Origin: Dicyema japonicum
Taxonomy: Eukaryota; Dicyemida; Rhombozoa; Dicyemidae
NCBI GenBank assembly: GCA_011109175.1
Contig: RDEW01000002.1
Span: forward strand, 686,676 to 750,675
Direction: 5' to 3'
Length of the DNA: 64,000 nt
Shown: positions 1-11,727 of the stretch, in pieces
How the letters are laid out: each line of letters begins with the position of its first letter
How positions within the stretch are numbered: position 1 is the first letter of the stretch
The notes under the pieces: model-generated
Database searches by the model: none
Seen by the model: the letters and a program-made list of their open reading frames with translations, nothing else
What the model was told of the DNA's origin: nothing
Translations under genes and position numbers: made by a program

Positions 1-640
1 GATCGTCCGAGGTGGACCACATCAAAATAAACTTAAACAGCCTAATAAAATACTATGTGAAAATATTCCATAAAGACCATAAGAAGTCGGATGTATCTCC
101 GAAATATCTCAGTAAACCGAAAAGTAACCGGATACGATTCACTTTACTGAAAACGACGTGAGAAATGCATTGAAAGCCATTAAAACAACCTATTCTAACG
201 GACCGGATAAGATTCCAATGATCCTCTTAAAGAACTTGGGAGAGTATGGAATCGCTGCATTAACAAGGATATTCAACCTCTCCATTAACAAAAATTATAT
301 TCCAGTCTTATGGAAGCTTGCACCTACGTCCAATTTTGAAACCCGGTAAAGTGCAGAAGGACCAAGCATCATACAGACAGGTCGCGTTATTGTGATTGGT
401 GTCGAAAATTCTGGAAAGGCTGGTTCTTGCGAAAATCAAAAATTTTTTCCCGGACTTGTCTTTTCAACATGATTTTAAAAAAGAGAAGTCTACTTCGACC
501 CACTTATCTGCATTGACTAACTTTATATGATATGGTTTCTGGTACAGGCCGGGACACATGAAGACTTCACTTTGCTCAATAGACGTCCACAAATCTTTCG
601 AGAAAATGCCGCGTGGTTCATCTGTATAGTGGTGTTGTGC
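1..640 (+). mobile_element. Non-LTR retrotransposon, reverse transcriptase fragment
   Basis: This is a broken reverse transcriptase of a CR1/jockey-type LINE on the plus strand. The open piece at 158-349 carries the pre-palm segment that ends in a tract of the type IPVLWK. Downstream, in shifted frames, follow SYRQVAL near 370, a QHDF..STSTHL segment near 465-510 and a motif A-like SIDVHKSFEKM near 580-615. The 5' end lies outside the window. Several stops and frameshifts separate the blocks, so it cannot be functional. It is closely related in layout to the elements at 700-2510 and 5820-8320. The right boundary is approximate because the next element begins close by. Confidence 0.7.
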
Positions 641-699
641 ATCACATGATGTTAAAAAGAACTACACTTTCACTATCCCTATCCATGAAGGAGGATGGT

Positions 700-2510
700 T
701 TTCCAGGTAAGTATTAATTTTGTGTGGAGACGTCGAATCCAACCCAGGCCCTGAAATCAACCTCGTCCAGATTAATATTAACGAAATACGAAACAAGGTG
801 TTGGAAGTCCGCCATTTACTCAATAGTAATGAAATTGACATTGCTCTAGTCCAAGAGACAAAGCTACAAGCAAACATGCGAACCCCAACCTTTCCCGGGT
901 ACTCCGTTATCCGTAAAGACAGAAAGATTAAGTTTGGTGGAGGACTAATGANTATCAGTCTAGAATCAAAATGTGACGGACATCACTTATTGATTCTCTA
1001 TCGCCAAATACATCCGAGACGCTGATATAAAGGAAAATTAAATATTTGAGACATGGAAATGAAGGCTCTGAGAAAGCTTTCCACGGACAAAGATGTAGGA
1101 ACATCGACCCAAATATTTTAATGAAGCACTATGTCGCAATCAGCCATAAAAATTTCTCGAGGGAACACAGAGTCTACAAGAAGAAGTTGTATTCATCATA
1201 TGATTCGATTGTCTTTACTCCGCAAGAAGTTCGAAACGCAATCATGGATGCCAAAAACTCCTGTTACCGATATGCTGACAATGTCTCGATGATGGAATTG
1301 GTGAAAAAGCAACTGAATTCCTATCATACGTTTATACTATCTGTGAAAATAATATGATACCTTCTATATTGAAGAAATCCATAATTCTCAAATCGGAAGC
1401 CAAACAAATTTGCAATTGATCCTTCTTATCGTCCAATTGAAATATTATGTGCGATGTCCCGAATTTTAGAAAAATTAATCTTGACGAATCAAAGAAATTT
1501 GTACCAAATCGAGTATTCCAACATGGATTCCGTGAAAATCATTATACTACGACTCACCTAACGAAATTAACTCAATATAAATCTGACGGATTCTCCTATC
1601 CGAAACCACATAAAAAAACCATAATGGCTTCAATAGACTTGAAGAAATCATTTGACTCCGTGTCCCGGCTTATAGAGAAAATTTCTGACACTCTTATAAA
1701 TCCAAACATAAAAAGATGGCTGTCGAACTTTTTTAAATCGAAGAAGAGGACAAGTAATGTCTGACAACAGAAAATCTAAATCCCGTTTATTGCCGAATGG
1801 TGTCTCTCAAGGTTCACCTCTCTTTCCCCTACTCTTCAACCTGTACACCAATGACCTTCCCACCAATGACGATCCCGATACATTGATGCTCTCATACGCA
1901 GATGACATTGTTCTTGCGACGATAGACTATAACTATGAGAAGGCAGGCATAAAACTTCAAAGTTATACTGGTATGTTGGAACATTGGATCATCAAATCGA
2001 CTGGAAGTTTCTACAAGAAAGTCGTTTATAACAATTTTCTCTACATATAAAAGATCATTATGCTCTCCTAAATTCAAATTGTTTGGATGTGAAATTCCTA
2101 TGAATAAGTCTCCAAGAATACTAGGATTAAAGTTGGATACTCTCCTGACATTCGGCCAACAAGTCAATGACGTTACTACAAAAATCAGGAGGAGGACCAA
2201 CATATTGAAAATTTTGTCCCGATCACCAATCAAGCTCAACACCTTCTTACTACAGAAAATTTACAGACAATACATACTGCCAGTAATCGAATACACATGT
2301 CCTTCCTGGAGCTCGATGATTTCTGAATCGTCGTCTCAAAAATTAGAAGCCGCACAAGTTGATGCCTTGAAAATAATAAATAAGAAAACTGTGGATAACG
2401 TATTGAATGTTAAAGAACACCTAAGGTGGAAAGTGAAGTCATTTCTACAGTGGACAATGAAAACCGGCTGTCCGCTTTCACTTTCTATATCTGAGTATTT
2501 ATAAAATGCG
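700..2510 (+). mobile_element. 2A-containing CR1/L2-like LINE, degenerate
   Basis: The element starts with a 2A-like motif fused to an AP-endonuclease N-terminus at 708-1025. Visible there are a QETK catalytic-site motif and the following GGGL stretch. The endonuclease is cut short and followed by RT blocks in different frames: an ISHKNFSR-type linker near 1135, motif A SIDLKKSFDSV near 1635, motif B NGVSQGSPL near 1797, motif C YADDIV near 1897, and a thumb region at 2079-2504. The endonuclease C-terminus and RT finger parts are deleted. One ambiguous base lies at 952. At about 1.8 kb it is well short of the roughly 3 kb such an ORF2 needs, so it is a fossil. Confidence 0.8.
708..752 (+). 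other. 2A-like ribosome-skipping motif in LINE
   Basis: The residues read LILCGDVESNPGP, matching the 2A consensus D(V/I)ExNPGP with the usual leucine-rich lead-in. An in-frame TAA stands just before the leader, so the present copy cannot be translated from an upstream ORF. In the family, 2A makes the ribosome skip the final Gly-Pro bond and releases the upstream peptide from the endonuclease-RT protein. Such motifs are known in CR1/L2/ingi-type non-LTR elements. Confidence 0.85.
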
Positions 2511-2649
2511 GGAAATCTATGGATAATGAGACCGGCTCCGTTTCTACCAATTCTGTTGGATCTTCGAGGACCCCGAACGAGAGCCAGATTTCGGAAATCC
2601 AGGATCACTTTGTTAGTAGTTAACTTTAAAATTTTTCTAATCCGATGAT

Positions 2650-3520
2650 CTTGGTGTAAAAAAAAAAGCTTTCGACTCTGTGTCAAAGAGGATTTTTACT
2701 TCGAAAATTTATTTGGAAAAAACAAAGATCCCTGGAAAGCTCAAACTCTGGCTAGCTACCTTCTTTAGTTGTCGGAAGGGACGCGTCTGCATTGGCCAGT
2801 CACCATCTATTTTACGGCTTCTCCCTAATGGGGATCCCCAAGATCCCCTTTGTCTCCAGTTTTATTCAACCTATTCATGGTGGTTCACCCACTCCAGACT
2901 CCGAAAATGATATTATTCTAACTTATGCCGACGACAATGTCATTGCGTCACGCGATCAGGACATCAAATTGCCATTTCGAAATTGCAAGAAAACCTGGAC
3001 CGTCTTGACGAATAGCTATCAAAGAATCGCCGAACTGCCAGCACTGAAAAGTCTGTCACAGCCCTATTTACTTCAGACAAGAGACTGGGAAGACGGACGG
3101 TCGAACTGAAAGCAAACAATGAAGCTATTACTTTCAGAAAATTCCAAAGGATCCTTGGGATGACTTTTGAAATGCATATGTCATTTTCTCCCTATGTTGA
3201 AAATGTTATTACGAAATGCAAAAAGTAAACTAATTTTCTAAAAAGCCTCACAGGCTTATAGACGATCGAAAAACATTCTGTTTTGAGCACCGAATATAAA
3301 CAATTCATTGAACCATGCATCTATAATGCATGTGGTATATGGGGCCCACTCATCTCTTGGACGAATGTCTTTAAGATCGAGGCTAGCCTGAAAAGAGCCT
3401 CCAAAATGACGGAACGATGCAAAAAATAGTTATTAATAAAATCTTTAACTTTTTATATTTAACCAAAGAGATAAAAGACTTTGTTAATATTATTTGTCGA
3501 ATCCGCATCATTTTTTATTC
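2650..3520 (+). mobile_element. LINE reverse transcriptase fragment
   Basis: A second RT remnant of the same general family, starting inside motif A (KAFDSVSKR near 2668). A degraded motif B (LLPNGDPQ in one frame) lies at about 2820, and the catalytic box LTYADDNV at about 2917. The thumb follows at 3110-3430 (RILGMTF, then IEPCIYNACGIWG). The end includes a stretch near 3424-3520 that recurs at 5413-5510. Frames change several times and the RT N-terminus is missing. Confidence 0.7.
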
Positions 3521-3677
3521 ATAAATGGAAAATTTTAAATTTTAAATTAAATTACCGTTACATTTGCATTTCTGCATATTAAATTTTATGAAATTATCAT
3601 AATCGGTCATGCATGTAAGACCTTGAGCCGTCATACATGTACAGTACCGGTCAATGAAAATTGCTTATCAATATTTT

Positions 3678-4550
3678 TATTTTAATTACCCCGGGAACAC
3701 CGAGAAAGAAAGACAATTGAGGCAAACAGTTATGTGATCCCAGTCCCCGCAATCAATTGTGCTATTCGACGTCTGTGATCTTACATTGTCCCCACTACTT
3801 TCCGGAAGCCTTCTCTCGGTCTTGGAGAGGAATCCGATCGGGAAATCTCTTATCCAATCGGTTTTCTCTTTCCATGGTAATGATCAGGCGAAGCGGGTTT
3901 CCATCTTCCCCACAGACGCGAAGAAATTCGGAACCACGACTACGGGTATTAGCTTCAATGAGTAATGGGTCGACTATTGATCCATTACGTGGGCAAAGCA
4001 TACTGATGGTTTTCTGGTGTATTGAGTTGACTCTGTGGACCATAGTCTCCGATAGCGCGAATCTTCATGCAACAGAGGCATACTCAACGGCTGGCGCGAT
4101 TGTTTGTTGGTAGATGGTAGAAACAGAAGAGTCCATATTCCTCGGGGTCCTCCGGATAAAGGCGCTTAAAACGTTAATTTTCTGAAGGCCTCTGGTAATC
4201 ATGTCTTTTGCGTTGGAGTTAAAATTGAGTTGACTGTTGTAGTTGACTCCAAGGACATTGAAGGACCTTGTCACTGGAATCCGAGTATGAACAATAAAGA
4301 TACTCGGTTCATTCTTAGAACCACGGTCCGAAGTGAAAATGGTACAAATAGACTTGGTTGCAGAAATCGTAAGTCGATTCCCAATAATCCAATCGTAGAG
4401 AATGTTCAATTTTGCCTGAGTTTTAAAGGATGCGACTTGCGTCGAACGGTTCCGTATTGCAATGACTACATCGTCTGCGTAAGATAATGACAGAGAATCT
4501 TCNAATGTCAATTTACTTCCCACTGTTGGATCCTCTGCATTCTGTTACGA
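3678..4550 (-). mobile_element. LINE 3' half (RT palm to 3' tail)
   Basis: On the minus strand 4523-4065 encodes LSYADDVVIA (motif C), then a VLGVNYNSQL thumb motif. 4043-3795 encodes the C-terminal domain with HQKTISMLCPRNGS. The element ends at the tail hairpin 3689-3705 followed by an A/T-rich terminus. A close relative of the C-terminal part lies at 41020-41520 on the plus strand. One N lies at 4503. It is truncated at its 5' end just upstream of motif C, which is typical of incomplete target-primed reverse transcription. Confidence 0.8.
3689..3705 (-). other. LINE 3'-terminal stem-loop
   Basis: Read on the minus strand this is CTCGG-TGTTC-CCGGG. The arms pair with one G-U, and an A/T-rich terminus follows. 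The same hairpin closes the LINE tail at 41479-41491 and the SINE-A copies, for example 17213-17227. Confidence 0.6.
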
Positions 4551-4717
4551 GTTATGATTTGGGGGTGTATATCATATTACGGTGTCAGCAATATTGTTTT
4601 TGTAGATCAAAACATGAATAGTGCATGTTATATTAATTTATTAGCTAATAATCTGCAACAATCTGCAGAAAAAATGGGCCTAAAATCAATTAATTTTCAG
4701 CAAGACAACTCTCTATA

Positions 4718-4800
4718 GCTGGGTGGCATAATGGTTAAATCACGGGTTCGATTCTCGATGCTGTTCGCCTGGTGAATAGTTCCACACATGTCGCATGGTC
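4718..4800 (+). mobile_element. tRNA-derived SINE (SINE-T) fragment
   Basis: It contains an A-box-like TGGCATAATGG and a B box GGTTCGATTC. These are followed by a CCTGGTG..GTTCCAC segment that also follows the tRNA-like head of the copies at 23755-24040 and 28549-28832. The middle of the tRNA-like part is deleted, so this is not a tRNA gene. Confidence 0.6.
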
Positions 4801-4804
4801 AAAG

Positions 4805-4925
4805 AATTTTTTGAAAAAGAAAAATCTCAAATTCTCGATTGGCCGTCACAATCACCAGATCTCAACCTCATAGAGCATGCACGGGCCTTCATGAAGAATC
4901 AATTATCTGGCCTATAGTTATCTGG
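4805..4925 (+). pseudogene. Tc1-like transposase C-terminal fragment
   Basis: One frame reads ILDWPSQSPDLNLIEH, the signature near the last catalytic acidic residue of Tc1-type DDE transposases, which usually read WP.QSPDLNPIE. About 37 residues are legible, then the frame stops. No inverted repeats were found around it. It directly abuts the tRNA-like SINE piece. Confidence 0.75.
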
Positions 4926-5412
4926 ATTTGAACTAGCTTTTCCCTTCTTCGGCATGCGGGCTTCGGACACTGTTCTTCAAATAGATACTAATTCGTTATG
5001 CGGCCTTACCGGTTTTATGAATGAGTCGTATAATAGGATTCTCATTTTCGTGTGATATCTCTTTGATTAAACCATAGATTCTTCAGTTTATATAGTGCAG
5101 CATTGGCTAGAGTTTTTCTGTGTAAAATATCTTTGCTATCTCCTATAAGTGAACCGAGTTTTTTTACTTGTCTTCTCTTCTATAACATTACTCATCCTTC
5201 TTATCTCTGTGAGTTCTGTTTACTCTCTGTTCACAGTAAGAAACCATTTCTCTAGTACATCTGACCTGAATATTACTCGAACGTGTTTTGTCTGATTCAT
5301 CCTTCAACTTTGAAATCACTTTATGATTTCCTTTCAATAGTAATTGACACGTTTTATAAGTTATAATAAAATGCCCATTTCTCTTATTTAGTTTGTGAGT
5401 CAAAAATATCAA
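4926..5412. other. No gene recognised
   Basis: AT-rich sequence without a convincing ORF, repeat or RNA gene. A minus-strand open frame covering 5188-5505 looks like chance and partly overlaps the repeat at 5413-5510. Confidence 0.5.
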
Positions 5413-5510
5413 AATGATAGTTATTAATAAAATCTTAAACTTTTTGCTTTTATCTAAAAAGATCAAATACGTTAACCTTCTTTGTCGAATCCCCATCATT
5501 TTCAAATTTG
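5413..5510 (+). repeat. Dispersed repeat, second copy of 3424-3520
   Basis: It shares a long, mostly colinear stretch with 3424-3520 (ATAGTTATTAATAAAATC, then TTTGTCGAATCC..CATCAT). In both copies the plus strand can be read as IVINKI.NFL...K, so it is probably the decayed extreme C-terminus of the LINE family at 2650-3520. Confidence 0.55.
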
Positions 5511-5819
5511 ATTTCTTTATTTCTTTCGCAAATAAAAACTATTTATTGACCTAATTACCTTTTTAGAATGATCTATGGTTAACCATTTCAGAATGACAAT
5601 ATTAATTGTTAAATATTAGAATAATTATAATCAATTTATATTAGTTAATATCAGAAGATAAGTTTTTGTCGCTGGGTGCTTTACTGACAGATTACAAAGT
5701 GGACTTCACGATTCTAAGAAACAAAGTTAATTAAATCAATACCTGATTCTCGAGACGTGTTTGTTTCTGTGAATAATTTGTTTGTTTTGGCATGAAACAT
5801 TGGACTAAATGAATTTACT
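5511..5819. other. No gene recognised
   Basis: AT-rich spacer between a LINE fragment and the 5' end of the next LINE. Nothing supportable seen. Confidence 0.5.
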
Positions 5820-8320
5820 TTCCAACAAGATTTGGTTCCTTGTCATCGATCAGTGTTGACAACTACGTTTTTTTTAATAACATCCCATTTCTTGACAGAC
5901 CGCCGCAATCTCCAAACATTCTCTTCCCCATACAGACTCTTCGTATGCCTGGATGGTATACCTCAACTGGAATCTCGAGATGTTGTTTGTTCCCCTGTAT
6001 TCTATTGCTTTCTGGAGATATTGAACAAAACCCTGGACCAAAACCCCTTATTATCATGCACCGCATTGCTAACGGTATAAAAACAAAGATTCTATCATCA
6101 AAGCACAAGATTGACATTTGCCATATACAGGAGTTAAATTTTCTACAAAGAGTACAACCCCACTATTTCCTGGATACATCTCTATCAGAATAAACCGTAT
6201 TGGACGTGGTGGCGACTTACTTATCATTATTAAAAAAGGTTTATCCTTCCACGATGTAAGCGCAAGTGGATGATTTAATTCTACACGACAGGACCGCGGA
6301 ACAAATTTATGTTATCTTAATGGGTCAGAACATCTAATTCTAATTAACATTTACATTCCACTGCCAGGATCTAGTCCTAATAACTATGTTCCGAAGATGG
6401 ATCGTCTCTTACGATTTTCATAGTGATCATATTCCGATTATACTAAAACTGAGCCGATTCAATAACTCATGTAGAATTTAAGCAAACTTCAGATCTACAA
6501 AAAACACTGACTGGTCAAATTTCAAGCTCTTAATTAACCTAATACATTTTGATCCCAGCTCATTTTGCTCCATCGACAAAGCAGTGGACCATCTAAACCA
6601 TGTAATCCTTCGAGCTGAAAAGTTGTTTGCCCTACGTGCAGTTTACAAATCCTACAAGACTACTCTGGACTCGGAAACTCGTCTCCTCATCAGCAATGAA
6701 ACTCCCTGAAGATGAATCATCAACAAACCTCTTCTGATTTGGAAAATATATAATGTTTAAATCAGAAAAAAACAAAACTCATCAGATAAAAGAAAGATAG
6801 GGCGTAGAACCGCCTATTACCATCTATTGGACATAAAATCTACGAGTTTTTTATGGAAAACTATTTGTCGAATCAAGCTAAACTTATCAGGTGTATCAGA
6901 ATTCTTTTCTGCTCCAAATAGTGAAAAAGTTAACAACCTAGTGAATTATTACGCATCTATAAGTCACAAGGACTTTTCGAAAACTCATTCTTGTCACCTT
7001 CGGAATTTAATGCCTAAACCAACTTCGTGGATCGATTTATTTACGCATGCCGATGTCACACATGCTATAAGATCGATGAAGAGATCTTCTACGAGTGTTC
7101 CTGACGATATTACGGGAATTTTTCTAAAACACCTTGGTAATATTTCAATCAATTCGATTACGTCAATTTTTAATTTGTCTTCTAACAAGAACGTCATCCC
7201 ATGCAAATGGAAGAACTCACTTATAATGCCCCTCTTAAAACAAGGAAAACCGAAAACCTTACATTTTTCATACCGTCCAATTTCATTGACGTGCGCATTA
7301 TCGCGCCTAATGGAGAAACTCGTACTCTGGGAAGTTAAACTCCATTTGCTCAACTGCCACTTTCAACATGGTTTCAAATGTGAGCGTTCAACTACGACAC
7401 AGTACAGATAGGCCACGCAAGATCGGAGTCCTATCTTCTATCAAGTGGCGTCTCTCAAGAATCGCCCCCTCTCCGGCGCTATTCAATTTATTCCTAAACG
7501 ATTTACTGGAGGACCAGATTCAATGCTTTTTACATATGCTGACGACTTAATTATTGCTAGTAGAAGCAAATAAGTGGATATGCAAAATCAGAGCTTCAGT
7601 CACAAATTGATGATCTGGGAGCCTGGTTGAATTTGGATCGTCTATCCATATCCAGGGATAAATCAACGTTTACTATCTTCATCACAGACAGAAAAGAAAA
7701 ATATACACTGTATTTGAGCATATATGGAGACTCTACCTCTACAAATACATAAAACTATTCTGGGAGTGACATTCGACCTTTGATGACATTTTATCAACAT
7801 GTGAAGAACGTTTTGACAAAGGGTCTCAGGAAACTGAATATAATGAAATTGTTCTTAAAGTCCAAGCTGTCACGGGAATGCGCTGTCGTTTTGTACAATC
7901 AACTTTTAAAACCGAAGGCTTATGGAGATTCAATATCCAATTTGTACAAGATCAATTCTCTAACTGCCAAATTGGTTCGTCTAACAAATTACCAGTCGAT
8001 CTTTCCCCTCAATGCTTGACCACGCCTCAATCGAAAACAAAGGCTCCGGTATCATCGGTCTGTGTGGTCACGAAACAAGTCGTTTCTTCCATTCAAGACT
8101 AGAAGTCGTAAATACACGTAAATTGGAAAAAAACCCACCCCTCTTCAAATTTTAATGGAAGGTGATCGTCGTCGATACAGGAAAGCCGTGGGTACTCTGG
8201 AGGATCACAAGAAAAACCTCTCGATCCTTTTGAGGTGTACCGGGATCACTTATTTAGTTGGTTTACTCCTTCTTTCTTGGTGTTCCCTTCTCGGGGTTAT
8301 TAAATAAATAAATAAAGGTT
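5820..8320 (+). mobile_element. 2A-containing LINE, near full ORF2 span but degenerate
   Basis: The most complete 2A LINE of the window. The order is: 2A motif (6017-6040), an endonuclease start reading MHRIANGI..KHKIDICHIQE, further endonuclease blocks (GRGGDLLIII near 6205; HLILINIYIPLPG near 6330), and the RT N-terminal region (6827-7411) with ISHKDFSKTH and SYRPISLT. Motif B remnants then lie near 7445-7505, the RT box FTYADDLIIAS near 7528-7560, and the thumb near 7750. The C-terminal stretch RRYRKAVGTLEDHKKNLS near 8175 is followed by a 3' tail ending in TAAA repeats at about 8318. Motif A is missing around 7410-7430. Many stops and frameshifts make it inactive. Its C-terminus is nearly repeated at 61300-61400. 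Confidence 0.85.
6002..6040 (+). other. 2A-like ribosome-skipping motif in LINE
   Basis: The residues read ILLLSGDIEQNPGP, inside one open frame (about 5840-6193) that continues on both sides. The upstream part (about 60 residues) has a hydrophobic Cys/Leu-rich stretch right before the motif, and the AP endonuclease follows immediately. The uninterrupted frame across the motif makes this the clearer of the two 2A cases here. Confidence 0.9.
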
Positions 8321-8369
8321 GTAACTGCAAAACCGGTTTTTTTTCTATCAACACTGTAATTTCAAAAAA

Positions 8370-8984
8370 TGGTTCCTGAAAATAAACACCGACTCCCTGA
8401 AAAATGTTCCGGTATGGATCGAGGACGAGGAATTACTTGATTACATAAAGGATTTGGCTCCGACAGCGATGAGTGTTTTTTGAATGTTCCGTGATGGTAA
8501 GAAACTCCCTGTGACGAAAGTCACAATTACGTCCAGGGCTGAAGAGACCTCCCTAATCAGGAATGGACTGTTCATTGCTCGAGACCTAATCAACTGTGAA
8601 TGGATGAAGAGGCCCCCTCCTATCTGCTACAATTGTGAACGAATTGGCCATATCGCCGCGCATTGCAAGGAGAAGAAGAGGTGCCTCAAGTGTGGAGGGG
8701 AACACGACCTTGTTGTGTGTGAATTTTCTCCAGACGTGAAGACAAATTGTATTAATTGTGGAGGACCAGGGCATAATGCCCTATACAGAGGATGTCTTGC
8801 TATGAAGGAGGCATCCAAGAAAATGATCCCCATAAAGACAGAGTCAAAAAAAGCAGTCAAGCCAACACAAAAGGTGAAGAGGACCAGTATATCACATATT
8901 CAGGATGGGCCAGTGGAGCGGAGTGCTACACGGGAACTTAAGCAGAGGAAGGCAGAAGTTTCCGTGAGGTATCTCGAAAGTTAA
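8370..8984 (+). pseudogene. LINE ORF1: Gag-like zinc-knuckle protein
   Basis: A nucleic-acid-binding ORF1 of a jockey-like LINE. From the ATG at 8484 the frame has 166 codons with three knuckles: CX2CX4HX4C at residues 48-61, CX2CX3HX4C at 67-79 and CX2CX4HX6C at 89-104, followed by a Lys-rich tail. The same frame is open upstream from about 8370 (reading VPVWIEDEELLDYIKDLAP) but is broken by TGA at 8481-8483. The real start is therefore upstream and the copy is inactivated. In the family this protein packages the LINE RNA with the ORF2 product encoded next door. Confidence 0.8.
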
Positions 8985-9012
8985 GTGAAATAATCGCACG
9001 TCTAAACAAGCT

Positions 9013-10068
9013 ATGTACACTGCTGATTGTGGATTTACGGAATTTCGTGGACCTGGCTGTGGAGAGCCCAGACCACCATCAAAAATTATGAAAAAGCACT
9101 TAAAAATAGCGCTACTGAATGACCGCTCCTTGGTGAAAAGGCATGATGAACTAGCGCTACTTGCAAAGAATGCCAAGGTTGATGTCTTGGTAGTGAACGA
9201 GACAAAAATTAAACACGGAAGATATTATAGTATGAAAAGATATGATTCGGTGGACATTCAGTGGAAGGATGGAGCAATGGCTGGGAGGGGGACTTTGATC
9301 TTTTTCCTTAAAGAATTGCAAACACGAAACGATTCTATTTTATTGACCGCAGATTCGGAATTCGTGTCCGTCGATGTACAATGTGGAGGGACATGGATAA
9401 GTGTGGGAGGATTATACTCTAAGGACTTGATCCCAGTCTTCTGAGAAAATTGTTGAGTTCTTCGAAAGAAAATGATGAGAAATTAATAGGAGACTTGAAT
9501 GCTAATAATTCGAGTTACGGATGTTGTGAAAACAACGAGGATAGGCTATTCTTAGCAGATCTGGATAACAAAATTGGAGTTGAAGTCTTGACGTCTGAGG
9601 AACCTAACTATTTCTCACACTAGGCGGTGATATGATGGGATTGATTCTAGTGTCTTCACAACTTATAGATCATGTGGACAAACCGAGAATACTTTGGGAT
9701 ATAGGAAGCGATCATATCACACAGGAGGTAATTATAAACCTGGAACCGAATGTTATTGAAGATATTTTCATAAAATATGATACCTCATCGATAGACTGGG
9801 AACATAATCGTGTGCTTTTGTCGAAGACCTTGCGAATGAGAAGTAATTCTTTCTCTTCACCTGAGGAGTTGGACGTTTGTAACTGGGAACTGTCTAATAT
9901 TATGCAGATGTATCTGCGATTGTATGGAAAGAAGGTTTATTCCAAGAGTGCTTCGAACAAGAAGCAGTCTTCCCCTTCCGTGATACGGGATCTTATTCGC
10001 CAGAGGAATAGTTTAAATGCTAAACTTAGACGCTGTATGAATTTGTGGGACAGGAAAACTCTTAAAAG
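9013..10068 (+). pseudogene. LINE ORF2 endonuclease region, contig copy 1
   Basis: An AP-endonuclease domain of the zinc-knuckle LINE. It starts at ATG 9013, and its N-terminal part reads LKIALLNDRSLVKRHDEL and VDVLVVNETKIK (catalytic Glu). 9632-10068 holds a domain end with DIGSDH and then SIDWEH. Frames break near 9440 and 9620. From 9153 on it is nearly identical to 10071-10990; the two are separated by a single N at 10069. This looks like two overlapping contigs joined, not a biological duplication. Confidence 0.8.
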
Positions 10069-10070
10069 NT

Positions 10071-10991
10071 AGCGCTACTTGCAAAGAATGCCAAGGTTGA
10101 TGTCTTGGTAGTGAACGAGACAAAAATTAAACACGAAAGATATTATAGTATACAAGGATATGACTCGGTTGACATTTCGTGGAAGCATGGAGCAGTGGTT
10201 GGGACAGGGATTTCGATCTTTTTCCTTAAAGAATTGCAAACACGAAACGATTCTATTTTATTGGCCGCCTATTCGGAATTTGTGTCCGTCGATGTACAAT
10301 GTGGAGGGACATGGATAAGCGTCGGAGGATTATACTCTTAGGACTTGGCCCGATCTTCTGAGAAAATTGTTGAGTTCTTTGAAAAAACCCGATGTCGATT
10401 TTGGTAGGAGACTTGAATGCTAACAATACGAGTTACGGATGTTGTAAAAACAACGGGGATAGGCTACTCCTAACAGATCTGGTTAGCGAAATTGGAGTTG
10501 AAGTCTCGACGTCTGAGGAACCTAACTATTTCTCACACTATGACGGTGATATGCTGGTAATGATTCTTGTGTCTTCACAACTTATAAATCATGTGGACAA
10601 ACCGAGAATACTTTGGGATATAGGAAGCGATCATATCTTACAGGAGGTATTTATAAACCTGGAGTCGAATATTATTGAAGATATTTTCATAAAATATGAT
10701 ACTTCATCGATAGACTGGGAACATTATCGTTGTTATTTGTCGAAGACCTTGCGAATGAGGACTAATTCTTTCTCTACACCTGAGGAGTTGGACGTTTGTA
10801 ACTGGGAACTGTCTAATATTATGCAGATGTATCTGCGATTGTATGGAAAGAAGGTTTATTCCAAGAGTGCTTCGAACAAGAAGCAGTCTTCCCCTTCCGT
10901 GATACGGGATCTTATTCGCCAGAGGAATAGTTTAAATGCTAAACTTAGACGCTGTATGAATTTGTGGGACAGGAAAACTCTTAAAAGCTAA
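10071..10991 (+). pseudogene. LINE ORF2 endonuclease region, contig copy 2
   Basis: Near-identical repeat of 9153-10068 with scattered substitutions. The second half is the longer open stretch (10392-10991, 199 codons). It contains LVGDLNANNTSYG (the endonuclease GDLNA motif), the SDH motif and the linker toward the RT. The many small differences suggest a different allele or element copy. It runs on into the RT part at 11099. Confidence 0.8.
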
Positions 10992-11727
10992 ATTTCTGTG
11001 ATTCAAAAATTACTGGAAAGAGCATGGAAAGTCGTTGCGGAGGATAAACTAAAAAATGCAGCCTCAAAAGTTAACTAAAAAACCTTTGTTTCTGGAAAAT
11101 GTACAGAAGGCTTACTAATGGAAATTTAAAGGCAAAGAGTATTGTGCTGGCCGATCATGAGGGAAGGAAAATTCCTTTGGAAAGAGTCCCTTCGGTGTTC
11201 AGGAAGCAGCTTGAGGATATACAGGGAGTTAATCCGCTTAGTATTGTACCTGAAATTTTTCAGAGGAGATATTTAATTTTATGGATTACTCTATGGGCGA
11301 GCTGAAAAGTCTGGGAAAAGATATCACTTTGGCTGAAGTCAGAACTGCTATACGCGAGTGCAAGAACAAGGCTCCTGTATTTGACAGCATTCCCATCATT
11401 ATGTTTAGAGAAGGGCCCGAAGAACTACTATCTGTTCTACAAAAGATGTATAACTCGAGTTTTAAGCTCGGATATGTTCCTCTGCTATGGAAGCATTCTA
11501 TTGTGAAGATGATCCTCAAACCTGGAAAATCGTGGAAGGATTTTCTTAGTTATAGACCAAGAAGCTTTATATGTTCTACATCAAAGATTATGGAACGGAT
11601 TGTATTCAAGAGATTGAATCGGCATATGGAAGAAAGTAACTTTGTACGACTATACCAATGGGGTTTTTGGCCAGGAAGATCGTGCGGAAATTGTATATTC
11701 TCACTAAATTATGAAAATGGCACGAAG

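Noticed and set aside
4718-4775. tRNA gene
   Set aside because: A and B boxes are present, but the anticodon region is deleted and the sequence continues into a SINE body shared with other copies.
9153-10990. Genuine tandem duplication of a LINE endonuclease
   Set aside because: The copies meet at a single N exactly where the first would continue, as at 11946; a contig-overlap artefact is simpler.
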